This document shows, in pieces, positions 1 through 10,786 of a stretch of DNA of 64,000 bases. The stretch spans positions 1-64,000 of the forward strand of contig JAJTWR010000251.1 in NCBI GenBank assembly GCA_021613335.1. The letters run 5' to 3'. The notes under the pieces were generated by a model. The model was not told the DNA's origin, searched no databases, and worked only from the letters and a program-made list of their open reading frames with translations. The stretch comes from Whitmania pigra (Eukaryota > Annelida > Clitellata > Hirudinida > Haemopidae). Each line of letters begins with the position of its first letter. The stretch's first letter is position 1. The position numbers were made by a program, and so were the translations under genes.

Positions 1-44
1 GTCCAAAGTCTCCACGTTCAATTCCTAGCAACGGAAGAACTTAC

Positions 45-132
45 AGTCGGTTGGTGCTCTTTTCGTCGTTTTTCGAAGAACGCCGTGGTTGCTGTTGCTG
101 GTCGTTTCTGCTCGTTTGTCGATTTCGTACTG
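45..132 (-). CDS. Possible internal coding exon, gene unknown
   Basis: On the minus strand an 88-base open stretch lies between a plausible acceptor (CTCTCCAG) and a donor (GTAAGT at 44-39). Reading it in phase 0 gives about 29 polar residues beginning QYEIDKRAETT, without stops. It has no recognisable domain. It is the next good minus-strand candidate downstream of the Dof/BCAP-like gene at 6123-8377, which needs a phase-0 exon to continue, so it could be part of that gene's C-terminal region with the retrotransposon sitting in the intron. That link is inference; it could equally be an unrelated exon or chance. Confidence 0.25.
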
Positions 133-150
133 CTGGAGAGCAGTTGCAAG

Positions 151-885
151 AAATAATAGTTATATAAATAATAATAGTTATATAAATGATAATAGTTATA
201 TACTTGATAATAGTTATATACTTGATAATAGTTATATAAATGATAATAGTTATATAAATGATAATAGCTATATAAATGATAATAGTTATATACTTGATAA
301 TAGTTATATAAATGATAATAGTTATATAAATGATAATAGTTATATAAATGATAATAGTTATATACTTGATAATGGTTATATACTTGATAATAGTTATATA
401 AATGATAATAGTTATATAAATGATAATAGATATATAAATGATAATAGTTATATACTTGATAATAGTTATATAAATGATAATAGTTATATAAATGATAATA
501 GTTATATAAATGATAATAGTTATATAAATGATAATGGTTATATAAATGATAATGGTTATATAAATGATAATAGTTATATAAATGATAATGGTTATATAAA
601 TGATAATAGTTATATAAATGATAATAGTTATATACTTGATAATAGTTATATAAATGATAATAGTTATATAAATGATAATAGTTATATAAATGATAATAGT
701 TATATAAATGATAATAGTTATATAAATGATAATGGTTATATAATGATAATAGTTATATAAATGATAATAGTTATATAAATGATAATAGTTATATAAATGA
801 TAATAGTTATATAAATGATAATGGTAATATAAATGATAATAGTTATATAAATGATAATAGATACATACTTGATAATATATAGTTA
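151..885. repeat. 18-bp AT-rich minisatellite, about 40 copies
   Basis: The array is built from an 18-bp unit of the form AATAGTTATATAAATGAT. Two main variants alternate irregularly, one with AAATGAT and one with ACTTGAT at the end, plus single-base variants such as GGTTATA. Because 18 is divisible by three, long open frames appear on both strands (repeating NDNSYI on plus, IYITII on minus). These are a consequence of the repeat and I do not call them genes. One unit near 738 has lost several bases and shifts the frame. Confidence 0.9.
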
Positions 886-1413
886 TGCAAATAATAATGA
901 TGCAGTGTGTCCCTAAAAGTTTCACATCATGTCCTTCGCTAATTTATAAATGTAGAGTAAAGTAAAAAAAAATAAATAATTTATTTTCGAATAAATTTGT
1001 AACAACTTCTGAACATTTTAAATCACCATCCCACAATTTGTTCTTAGAAATTTGTAGATAAAACTCGTTAAACTCACAGTTAAACTTATTAAGTTGCATT
1101 TTTCTTCACTAAATATTCAACCCAAATGATTTCATAATTTTAGAGACATACTGAACAATATTGTAATAACCATAATAATAATGGCCAATAATGATCAATT
1201 TAGCATTAAAAATAGTAATTATGCAATTTAAAACGGGATGTTGTGGCAGTAAAACAAAGAAAGTAAAAGTTAAACTTCCAACATTATGAATGCTCAATCA
1301 CATGAGAATGTTACCTTTTTTGTTCTGATCGCAAAATAGGTACTCTGGTTCTCTTGCTAAAATATTAACAGAACATTTCAGTATAATTGTTATTTATTAT
1401 TATTATTATTATT

Positions 1414-1446
<33 letters not shown>

Positions 1447-1874
1447 CGTTCAAATATTTATTTATTTGATAATGATTACTTTCGTCCCATTTTTCTTTCC
1501 GGGTACCTGCAAAAAACAATTATTATTAATATTATTGTTATTGCAATCATCATTATCAAATGACATCATTATTTTAGTGAGATAAAATTTTTACTGAAGG
1601 TATTATTATTATATAGAAGCTAACTAACCAATCCTTTTTAAGCATTTGACACGTGTTGCAGCATATATTTCATCGGTATCTTTGAAAAACAATATAATTA
1701 CTTAATTACAATTATAATAAGTAGTAAATATATTAAAATTACTTAATTACAATTATAATAAGTAGTAATTATATTAAAATAGTAATAAGAATAATAATAA
1801 TAAATCGTTTTTTATGGACAAATTATAATTACAATTACAAATTACAAATAATTACAAACAAATTTAATATCGCT
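886..1874. other. AT-rich spacer with small repeats
   Basis: No convincing gene is seen. The stretch holds an ATT/GTT microsatellite at about 1390-1447 and a near-perfect tandem duplication of roughly 50 bp at about 1690-1782, centred on ACTTAATTACAATTATAATA. The rest is AT-rich sequence leading into the retrotransposon insertion site. Confidence 0.6.
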
Positions 1875-2007
1875 CGGGTAAACACGTCCGACTGTTGGCT
1901 AAAATAAACGAACTTAAACTATTCTAACGTTGATAATTTCAAAAGAAACGTTGTTGGAACTTATCGTAGTGACTTATTGCTTCTTTTCGGCTAATTTTAA
2001 AGTCAAT

Positions 2008-2745
2008 ATGCCGAGAACTGAGAAACCGTCTATCTCCGAGGATTGTATGAGAGACGTTCTCGTAGAAATGACGGACTCACTGTGTGCAAAACTGACCCTA
2101 ATGAATGAAAAAATAATGCTTTCGGTCATCGAAAAGCTTAACGAGTGTTTCAGCAAATCAATGGAGCTACTGACAAAGACTTTTCAGAACATGATGACAC
2201 AGGTAACCAAATCAATGGCCGAGTGTTTTCAGAATGCACTCGCCCCAGTATTGCAGAGGCTGGATTCAATTGACAAAAAAACAGAGTTTAAAGAAAAGAC
2301 GAGCGATGACAGAAATGAGGCAGTAAAGATCGCCACAAAGACATTATTGGACTTTGAAAGAGAGAGGGAAGAGAAGAAGCGTAGAGCCAGCAATATCATT
2401 GTCTCAGGCCTACCCCCTCGACCAAATGTCAAGGACGCTGATCTGTTTGGAGATTTCTGCCAAAACAACCTGACTGTAAAGCCTCGAGTGATTGCAACCA
2501 GACGACTGGGCAAAGATAGCCAAAATCTCAATGCTAAGCTCTGTGTTACATTGGAGAATGTTGAGGCGGTTAAGGATGTGATTTCATCATCCAGACTCCT
2601 TCGCGCCTCACAAGACTCCGAAGTCAGGAGAGTATTTTTCAATCCTGATCTCACCCGTCTGCAGTCTGAAGAGGCGTACGCTCGCAGATTAGCCAAACGT
2701 TCTTCTAGAACTCAGAAGGATACTACAACTCAGCCCTTTCCATAA
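2008..2745 (+). CDS. Retrotransposon ORF1 protein
   Basis: Start chosen at the ATG at 2008 (MPRTEKPS); the frame is open back to 1930 but without an ATG. The product is about 245 residues. The N-terminal half has heptad-like runs of Met/Leu/Phe with Lys and Glu typical of the coiled-coil trimerisation region of LINE ORF1 proteins. The C-terminal half contains NIIVSGLPPR and TRRLG, resembling the RRM-like/CTD segment of ORF1 proteins, followed by a basic tail. No CCHC zinc knuckle is seen. In LINEs this protein binds the element RNA. The stop overlaps the upstream open frame of ORF2, so ORF2 is probably translated by reinitiation or frameshifting. Confidence 0.75.
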   Translation: MPRTEKPSISEDCMRDVLVEMTDSLCAKLTLMNEKIMLSVIEKLNECFSKSMELLTKTFQNMMTQVTKSMAECFQNALAPVLQRLDSIDKKTEFKEKTSDDRNEAVKIATKTLLDFEREREEKKRRASNIIVSGLPPRPNVKDADLFGDFCQNNLTVKPRVIATRRLGKDSQNLNAKLCVTLENVEAVKDVISSSRLLRASQDSEVRRVFFNPDLTRLQSEEAYARRLAKRSSRTQKDTTTQPFP

Positions 2746-2746
2746 G

Positions 2747-5538
2747 CTGATTTTAACTAATCTTAGAAGTTGCAACAATAAGTTCAATGAAGTATTTATG
2801 TTTGTAAACGCAGAAGAACCTGATGTTTTTTGTTGTACTGAAACATGGCTCAATACTGACCTCCCCAGCTCACTGTTTTGCCCACGCAATTACCAAGTGA
2901 TACGTTGGGACAGAAATTCAAAGGGTGGTGGAGTTATGTTAATCATTAAGGACTATTTTTCTTATCGATCAATCGAGATACCAAAAGAGTTTTCCAACAC
3001 AGAACTTGTTTGTATTGATCTCTCAGCAAACCATTCCACCTACAGACTCATAGTTTATTATCGTCCGGGAGGATTTGATTTAGAGGCTATGGATTATGCC
3101 AGTGAAAGAATCAAATGCTTATACCACCTCTGCTCAACTAAGCACACTATCTGTCTACTTGGCGATTTCAATCTCCCAGCCTTCGATTGGACCCACCACA
3201 CAGCACCCAACAACAGCATCTACAGACTTTTTTTTGAATTCTTCAACAACTGTGACCTCCATCAATTTGTAACATCTTCCACACGACATGATAACATCCT
3301 GGATCTTGTCTTTTCAAATGACTCTCAGTTTATATCAAACATTGAGGTGCAATGCCCCATCTCAACCAGTGACCACAATGTCATTGTTCTCAGACGTAAC
3401 ACTCTCAACTTACCCAAACACCGACAATCATTACCATCATCTTATAACTTTAAGAAAGGAAACTACGCTATGATTAATGAATACCTCTCGTATATCGATT
3501 GGGGTGCAATCTTTCAGTTCTGTCCCGACGTGAACTGCTGTTGGAACGAATTCAAGCAGCAAATTGACCTGGCTATCCACCTGTTTATACCAAAATTCTC
3601 ACTTCTCGACAAAAAATGCAAAAACAGATACCCTCACTTCATCAACAAACTGCTTAAGGAAAAATCCAAACTTTGGAGAACTTGGAGAAAAGACAACAGC
3701 AATGTCAACAAAAATATTTATTCCACGTTTGCTAAGAGTTGTGCTACAACAATAAAGACTTACCACCAATCTCAGGAACTTCAACTACTCAACAGCAAGA
3801 ATATTGGCCAACTCTACAAGTACGCTAACAAAAAAATGCACATGAGGTCTGGAATTTCAGAGATTGCTCTCTCTGATGGCACCCTGACACGAGAACCGGC
3901 GGTGATCGCCAACGCCTTCAACAACTACTTCTCATCAGTCTTCACCATTGACGACGGGAACAAACCTGGAACTTCCTTGAAAACTGTTACTGTAATGCCG
4001 GACATTCAGTTCACACCATATATAGTCTATTCGACGCTTCTTGGTCTCAAATCATCGTTGTCAGCCGGGCCGGATGGTATTCCAAACATATTCTTGAAAA
4101 AATGTGCATCTGCACTAGCTGTTCCACTATCCCACCTTTTCGACGCATCCTACAAAGATCATAAATTGCCCCAGGACTGGAAAGTCGCCCTGGTAACACC
4201 CATCCACAAGAAAGGTCCCACCACTTCTCCTGAAAACTACAGACCAATATCTATTACATCAACATGTTGCAGAGCTATGGAAAGAATCATCAATAAATCC
4301 CTAATGCAATACCTTTTGAACCATAAGCTTATCGACTGTAGCCAACATGGCTTTATTCCGGCTCGTTCAACCACCACAAATATCCTCGAATGCACTCAAA
4401 GATGGACAGACGCCATACAAGACAAGCAAAATTTAGACATCATCTACTTGGACTTCCGTAAGGCCTTTGACTCTGTCTCTCACATAAAACTAATGCTCAA
4501 AATATGCACATATGGTGTAAGTGACAATATGAAAGGATGGCTTGAGGATTTTCTATACTTGAGGTCACAGAAAGTGAGCATCAATGGATGTATCTCAGAA
4601 GAGGTTGCTGTCACTAGCGAAGTTCCTCAGGGGAGTGTTCTCGGGCCAACCTTATTTTTGCTATATATAAACGACCTACCCGAAATATTCAAAAGCTCCG
4701 ACACCATTTGTAAGCTCTTTGCTGACGATGTAAAACTTTACAACACTTCTTCTCTCCAGTTGCAACGATCTCTTGACAAAATAAGATAGTAGAATGGAGT
4801 GAGAAATGGCAATTACAGCTTGCTCCCGACAAATGTCAGATACTCTCGCTGATTGGTTACAACAAAAATTTCAACCCATGTGAATTTTGGATAAATAACC
4901 ACAGACTGTCGAGAGTTGGCACGATCCGAGATCTGGGAGTGCTTATTGATTCCTCCCTCAAATTCGTCCATCACATCGACAACATCACCAGGAAAGCAGC
5001 CATAATATCCAAATTGGTTCTTGCATCTTTTTCCTCTAGAGACCCAGATATCCTTAAAAAAGCATTTTGTACTTACGTTAGACCAATATTGGAATACAGC
5101 TCTCCCGTTTGGAATCCTCATAAAAAACTACTCATTGACAGAATAGAGAAAATTCAAAAAAGGTACACAAAGGCCATTCCCACACTTGCCCATTATCCAT
5201 ATCTACAAAGACTAAAGACACTTAAACTACCAACATTGGAAAAGCGTCGACTACTGGCCGATCTCACTCTCTGTTACAAGCTACAAAATGGCTTTATCCA
5301 CAGCAACATTTCCACTACTCTTATTAGATCAACTTACACTAGGATCAGAGGCCATAACCACAAACTCAGGACAAGAAAATCCCGATGTGATATATCCAAA
5401 CACTTTTTCTCTAACCGCATTGTCCGATCCTGGAACTCCCTGCCAGCTCATATCGTCAATTCCTCAACAACAAACCGATTTAATTTTGAAATCTGTAAAC
5501 TAAATCTTAATCCCTACCTCAGATTCCAAGAACTTTGA
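2747..5538 (+). pseudogene. Retrotransposon ORF2: endonuclease and reverse transcriptase, frameshifted
   Basis: The frame opens before the ATG at 2798; residues like LTNLRSCNNKFNEV just upstream match the usual start of the endonuclease domain. Endonuclease motifs TETWL, LLGDFNLP and SDHNVI are present. RT motifs follow in order: VTPIHKKG, NYRPIS, QHGFIPARST, YLDFRKAFD, PQGSVLGP and the catalytic LFADDVKLY. The frame stops at 4787-4789 (TAG), while the matching continuation (WSEKWQLQLAPDKC) runs in another frame from about 4789 to 5538. A single small indel near 4785 therefore breaks the gene. The downstream part carries the usual C-terminal region (LEYSSPVWNP). Confidence 0.85.
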
Positions 5539-5732
5539 AAATTTATTACCTCCTATTAAACTTTTTCTCCTCGCTTTCGATTTCTCAAACTAGATCTGCC
5601 CGAGCGATGATGAACTTAGTTTTCGCGTTTAAGTTTATTTTTCGATCGTGTTAGAGGCTTCGGCCCTTCGTTCGTGTCTTTAAAAATAAAAATTTAAAAA
5701 AAAATAATTAGTAAATAAAAGAAAATATCGCT

Positions 5733-6122
5733 TCACCGTTGAGACTGCGACTTTTCATCATCTGTATGTAAAGGTCATCCAGATTCTGATTTTGAAAACA
5801 TAATTGTTTTTAAAAGAATGGAGCTAGTAAAAATGTATTCAATTAATTTGTGAAATGACGTTTTATTTCTAATAGCATGCATTCTAAGTCAAAGAACGAG
5901 TTTTAAAATGTTTAAAGTTAAAGATTAAAATGTTTAAAGAATTTACTAAAAAATGAAATAAATAGTAAAATAATTTTTGTTAAAAATACAATAATTCAAG
6001 CACTTTCACATCAACAAATTATTTTATTATGTAGTTTATATAATACTGAAATAAACAATTAATGCGCATGTAGGTAATAATGCCGTATTTCTAAAAAATG
6101 GTTTCTCAAATCTACAACTCAC
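5733..6122. other. AT-rich stretch, probable intron
   Basis: No exon is recognised. If the Dof/BCAP-like gene continues beyond its donor at 6122-6117, this stretch and the retrotransposon lie inside its next intron. If that donor is not used, the frame reads on to a stop at 6036 with an unconserved tail. Confidence 0.4.
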
Positions 6123-8377
6123 TCCCTTTCGGGAATCTTCCAGATAGCTGGCAAGATCCTGATGTCCTGCTTCCGCTGCAAGTTTCTCGGGCAGTTTGCC
6201 CTTGTTGTTCCCCTTTTCCAGAGCGCACTGGGCATTGGGAAGGTCATGGAGTGTCGCGCAGAAGTTCTTCAATCCATAGGCTGCTCCCAGGTGTAATAAG
6301 GTTGGAAATTTAGAGTCGTTTGTTTCTGTGGATGTTCATATTAATATCTTTATTGTAATTAATGGATATAGATAATGAATTTAATTGATAATAATGAGTA
6401 ACCAATTTAGTGATGGGTTAATAAATTATTCTTTGTGTCTTTTTTGTTAGTTTTATGGGTGTTTCCCTTATAAAAATGATTCCAATTTTTTTTCAAATCC
6501 AGGTTTCATATTTTACAGATAAGAACAACAGCTAGGATGAATGGGGACCTTCCAATGGCTTAGCATATCCGGATTCCAGAATCAAACTAAAGATGAGCTC
6601 AAATGCCTGAGCTGGAATGTCGGTGGAAGTAAAGATGGAGGACATGAGCTCATCCAACGAAGCAAGTTCAACGTTGCGGCTCAGCAACTTCTTGACAAGG
6701 AGCTCCAGAAGTTCGATGTAGAACTGGGAGACTGTGTTTACTTCCGTTGACGGTGACGAGTAGATGAGGATGTTGGGCTCAAGAGTAACATCATCACTGT
6801 TCACCAATACTCTCACCACGACCTCTCCCTCGACGTGTTCTGGGGATGACACAAAATGTCAAAGTTGATTGCCTTTCATTGAAGAATCGAAGATGGTGAT
6901 TGATCACATTTGATTTGATGATTGATTGCGAATGCTGCGCAGATAGATGGCGGTTGAAAATTAAATGCCAACCGAAGGTTTGGAATGTGATGAGGTAGGG
7001 ATTACAGATTTTTGTTTCCACTGGAAAGTTCGTCGGATTTCCAGGCAGGTTGACGTATACCTGTACGTTGGCGTTTTTTGGCAATTCTTTCTCAAATAGT
7101 ATCGTCATCGTCGTTGATTCCTTAAAATCAACAAGAGATTCTCAGTCAAGTTTCAACTATTTGTTTTAGCTTCCTGTTTGATTCAATTATAAAATCATGA
7201 CAGATCCAACATCAACATTAGCTCAACGAAATGTTTGATACAACACGCTACTTCTTAAAAATTCTTCCTGAGTCATATCTCATGAATTTCATGATCAGAT
7301 GAAAGTACAACTTGAGAATGACATAATAAGCAAAAAAAAAAAAATTCCTCGGCTCCTACAAAGCTCTAAAAACTGTGAACTCAGTTCGGTGCAAAAATAG
7401 CACTCGCACTCAGGCCTTTCTTCGATTCTCCTGTTGCAATTCAAAGCGCTGCTCACATCAAGTCTATAAACCATGACATTGAAAAATTTAAAAAAAAATG
7501 CCAATTCACTTATAAGAAAAATTAAAGGTGTTAAACGAACATCAAAGTAATAAGTTATAAAAACATCTAATTTTGAACGTAATTAATGTCAACCAAATAG
7601 CATTTTGAACTTTTCGCTGAGCAGGCTTTTCGGAAGATATAAGTGCAACATCTACCGGTAGAACAAAACCAATGCTTCTAAAAAATTTGTTGAATTATAC
7701 AAAGCACAAAGAACTAATCATTTATATAATTATTTTGTTCGATTTAGGTCTGTTGGATATCAAATGATTTCGATATTTTTAGCAACAAGCAGAAATATTA
7801 AGCAAATATTAACTAATATAATAAATGCCATACTGACATCGCATCTGACGGTCGTGTTGATCATCTGTGCCTTGATCCTGGTGGTCGGAACACGTCTGTC
7901 TATCAAGTCTCGAATGCTTTGAGTCATTTTCTCAATGCTGTCTTCCTTCTTGTAGAATATTTTCTGCCACTGCGAGAACTGCTCGAACCTTTTGTCCAGG
8001 GAAACTCCCTTGGCGTCTAGCTGTTTGAAGTCGATATCTTCAAAATAAATGAGGTAGCTATCGTCCGGGTTGAAAGAGAGGGCATTGGATGAGAGGGCCT
8101 GCTTGTGACTGAACTCGGGGTTTTTAAGGATGTACTGTAAGTGGTCATTCGTCAAGATGATCACCAAAACACCGTGTCCGATAAGAAGATTTGCATCAGG
8201 GGAAACGTTTTTCCTTCTCTCTACAACTGGAGGAATCTTGTCTTGCTGGACGGATATGATGACCGTGCCACTGTCGAGTCGCTCGGTTAAGACGTCCTTC
8301 AGGTACTTTTGCCAATCTTTGCCGAACTGATGGCTATAAACGATGACTACCGAGATCTTGCTCCTCGTGTCTGGCAT
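6123..8377 (-). CDS. Dof/BCAP/BANK-like adaptor (TIR, IPT, ankyrin), C-terminus missing
   Basis: Four exons join in consistent phase: 8377-7838, 7120-6973, 6839-6549 and 6325-6123 (394 codons). Exon 1 starts MPDTRSKISVVIVYSHQ and gives a TIR-like domain. Exons 2 and 3 (ILFEKELPKNANVQVYV; EGEVVVRVLVNSDDVTLEPN) resemble the IPT/TIG-like segment. Exon 3 continues into a helical DBB-type region, and exon 4 (FPTLLHLGAAYGLKNF) matches the DBB/ankyrin junction of vertebrate BCAP (PIK3AP1) and BANK1 and of fly Dof/stumps. These are cytoplasmic adaptors: Dof couples FGF receptors to Ras signalling, BCAP and BANK1 link immune receptors to PI3K and other kinases. Donors at 7837 (GTCAGT), 6972 (GTTGGC) and 6548 (GTCCCC) are weak matches. 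The Tyr/Pro-rich tail expected after the ankyrin repeats is not found nearby. Confidence 0.72.
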
Positions 8378-8974
8378 GTTGTTAGAGAGCGTTCACTACA
8401 GACAAAAGAATTCCAAATTTGAGATTTGAGAAAATAAAACGAGAACAAATTATAATCTAAACTTGTAAACCACAACAGAGTTACTGGTTATTTGTAAATC
8501 TTTTACAAACCATTTGTACAAAACAAGTAGTCGACTATGAACGTTTGCCATTCATAGATGAGCATAATTCACTTCATGAATTGTGAAGGCCTTTCTTTTT
8601 ATAGTCGCAAAAATCCAAACAGCTACAACTTCTTCATTCTTTGACCAATCATAACGAAGATCTTTGGAATCGCAATTACTAACGGTCGTGTCATCGCCGA
8701 CATATAAATGGCATGAGGCGAAAAAACATCTTTTTATTCAAAGGCATTTTGTTTATTAAATTTTAATATGAATTTTAAATTACAATTGCCCGAAAATATT
8801 ATTACATTAGGCATAATATTGTTATTATAATTGAATGATTAAGTTATTATTAATTAATTATCTAATTGTGGATTCGTTAAATGAGCTTTCTAGCCAATTA
8901 AATGAAACAATTGCATTAAATTCAGTAAATATGTTTTTAATAATAAAATTCAAAAGAATTCGAATCATCTCCAG
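8378..8974. other. Spacer upstream of two divergent transcripts
   Basis: This lies between the start of the Dof/BCAP-like gene (minus) and an exon on plus. It is AT-rich. No coding exon is supported. Confidence 0.4.
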
Positions 8975-9261
8975 GAATCAGCAGCCTGGCTATTCGCTTT
9001 CCAGTTGGACAAGCAAGGTGGAGATGGATCCAGGTCATCGACCAATCAGAAGTGCTGGAAATGTGGAAACGCTTGCAAGCGGATGTCCTTGCGATAGATG
9101 TAGAAAGTCGGGCGAATGATGAAATGAATGAAAAGTCGATCATTCAAAAGCGAGACAATAACAGAAATATCGTTTCAGTCTCAACTTCGAAAAATACGTC
9201 GAGAAATCCGAGTTCAAAGTTGAGATTGACCCCACATTCAGATATTTCCATAGGGAGATAA
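8975..9261 (+). CDS. Terminal exon of an unrecognised gene
   Basis: After an acceptor (CATCTCCAG, ending 8974) the frame reads in phase 1 for about 95 residues to a stop at 9259-9261. It begins ISSLAIRFPVGQARWRW and has a middle segment rich in Trp, Leu and charged residues (VLEMWKRLQADVLAID), then a polar basic tail. Composition and codon use look coding and unlike the AT-rich surroundings. A poly(A) signal AATAAA lies at 9439-9444. I do not recognise the family and do not see the upstream exons, which could be far to the left, with the minus-strand adaptor gene lying in the intron. Confidence 0.45.
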
Positions 9262-9899
9262 AATCCCGATCATCCTCAGCGTCCCTTTCTTAACCACACC
9301 ACCATCCCTACTCCCCTAACGACATCACTGTTCAAGATCACATATCATGTACAAAATCATTTCTGATGAACTACTCATCACTTCAGAAACTTCAATCATC
9401 CTTAAAAAATAATTTACAACGTCTGTGGCGATAAAAACAATAAATGCATTCCTTATTCCTTATTCTACAATTAATAGTTAAAACAATAGTTACAATAATT
9501 GTAATTAACTCGCATTAATAATTAACCCTCTCTTTCTCATCATCAACATTTCCCCACACTCCTACAAGTTTCCATATTAGATTCCTTTAAAGGATTGACA
9601 GCCGCCCATCCTAATCAGTCGATTACGACCTTAGTGTACATTCTCACCCATTCACGCACGCATCACAAACACATACTCATAAGAAATCATGCACACCTCT
9701 AAAAATCGATTTAACCTTAGCAGGAGGCCAATGACCGAGCCCATCCCGAGGCCTTGAAAATTTTTTTTGGCATTGAAAATTTATGACTTGCAAGTGTTGT
9801 GGAATATGGAAGGAAATATTTTAAGTCTGGTAATGTCTCAAATGTTACTAATAATTGAATGGGATTCCAGGTTTTCATGTTTTTGAAGAGTCAATCGTT

Positions 9900-9938
<39 letters not shown>

Positions 9939-10786
9939 GTTATGGGAATATCGTGATCAGTTTTTGTTTATTTTCATTATCTTTCGCTATCTGTCTTCAG
10001 ACTCGAGCCTGGATGTATGAGTGGAAAATTGGTGGTTAAACGGAATTGTGGGTGGATGGATGTTTGGATAAATAATATCTGGAGACCTGATTCTTACTCA
10101 AAAGATCCCTCCTACGAATATACGAATTCGTTAATACAGCTACGCTAATAATCTTTCTATCAGCTACCATTAAGAATTTGACAAATTTGTAATTTTACGA
10201 AGTTTGTTTTGATTAGATCTTTTTATCAACGCTAAAGTTAACCTGAATCGGATAGACTGATGAAATTATTGAATGGGTTCCACTGCTGACCTGAATATTT
10301 AATTTCGTTTCCGGTCAATCAGGTGCTGCAAGCTCTCCATTGGCTGGAATAAATTAAAGCCACTCCTTTCTTGTTTCCTTGCTTAATGAACGTCGACACT
10401 TATTTCAGATGTTCTCTGCCTGTCTCTCAGACTTGACGGTGGTCCGATAGCATTCGTCCTCATTCTACTGGATAATATTTATCGGTTACGCACGACATTT
10501 TGCTACTAGTTTGTTTCTATTAAGGTTTGAATTTGACAATTTGTTTTGTTAATTTTTATTTCCTTTAACTTTTACACTGTCGCATGCTATTATAAGACGC
10601 CATGTTAGAAATGGGTATAGACGCGACATAAGAGACCTGCGCTTGCAACGTTTTGTAAATAATCTGTTCGTTCGTTTCGATAAGTTTTTTTAAATATCGG
10701 ATTTTTTCTATCTAGCGATTTTAAAGTCTAGTTTCACTTTTTCGTCTATTTCGATTTACCGAATCCAATCCGTTGGTTCGTTTCAG
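9262..10786. other. Spacer and 5' leader of the TIS11-like gene
   Basis: No gene is seen. There is an ATC microsatellite at about 9902-9940. Immediately before the ATG at 10787 is a strong acceptor-like sequence (GTTCGTTTCAG), so the TIS11-like message may have a 5' UTR intron; its leader exon is not identified. Confidence 0.4.

Larger units (their letters stand above)
1875..5723 (+). mobile_element. CR1/L2-like non-LTR retrotransposon, nearly full length
   Basis: A two-ORF LINE. ORF1 (2008-2745) encodes a coiled-coil and basic protein; ORF2 (about 2747-5538) encodes an AP-type endonuclease and a reverse transcriptase with the FADD catalytic motif. A 3' UTR follows, ending in A-rich sequence near 5690-5723. 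The 9-mer AATATCGCT occurs at 1866-1874 and again at 5724-5732, which I take as a target-site duplication bounding the element. ORF2 has one frame break near 4785, so this copy cannot make intact ORF2 protein in one frame. The clade is judged from FADD and the general RT layout and is not proven. Confidence 0.85.

Noticed and set aside
89..760. Long plus-strand open frame with NDNSYI repeats (and its minus-strand mirror)
   Set aside because: It is the translation of an 18-bp minisatellite, open on both strands because the unit is divisible by three; no domain or splice support.
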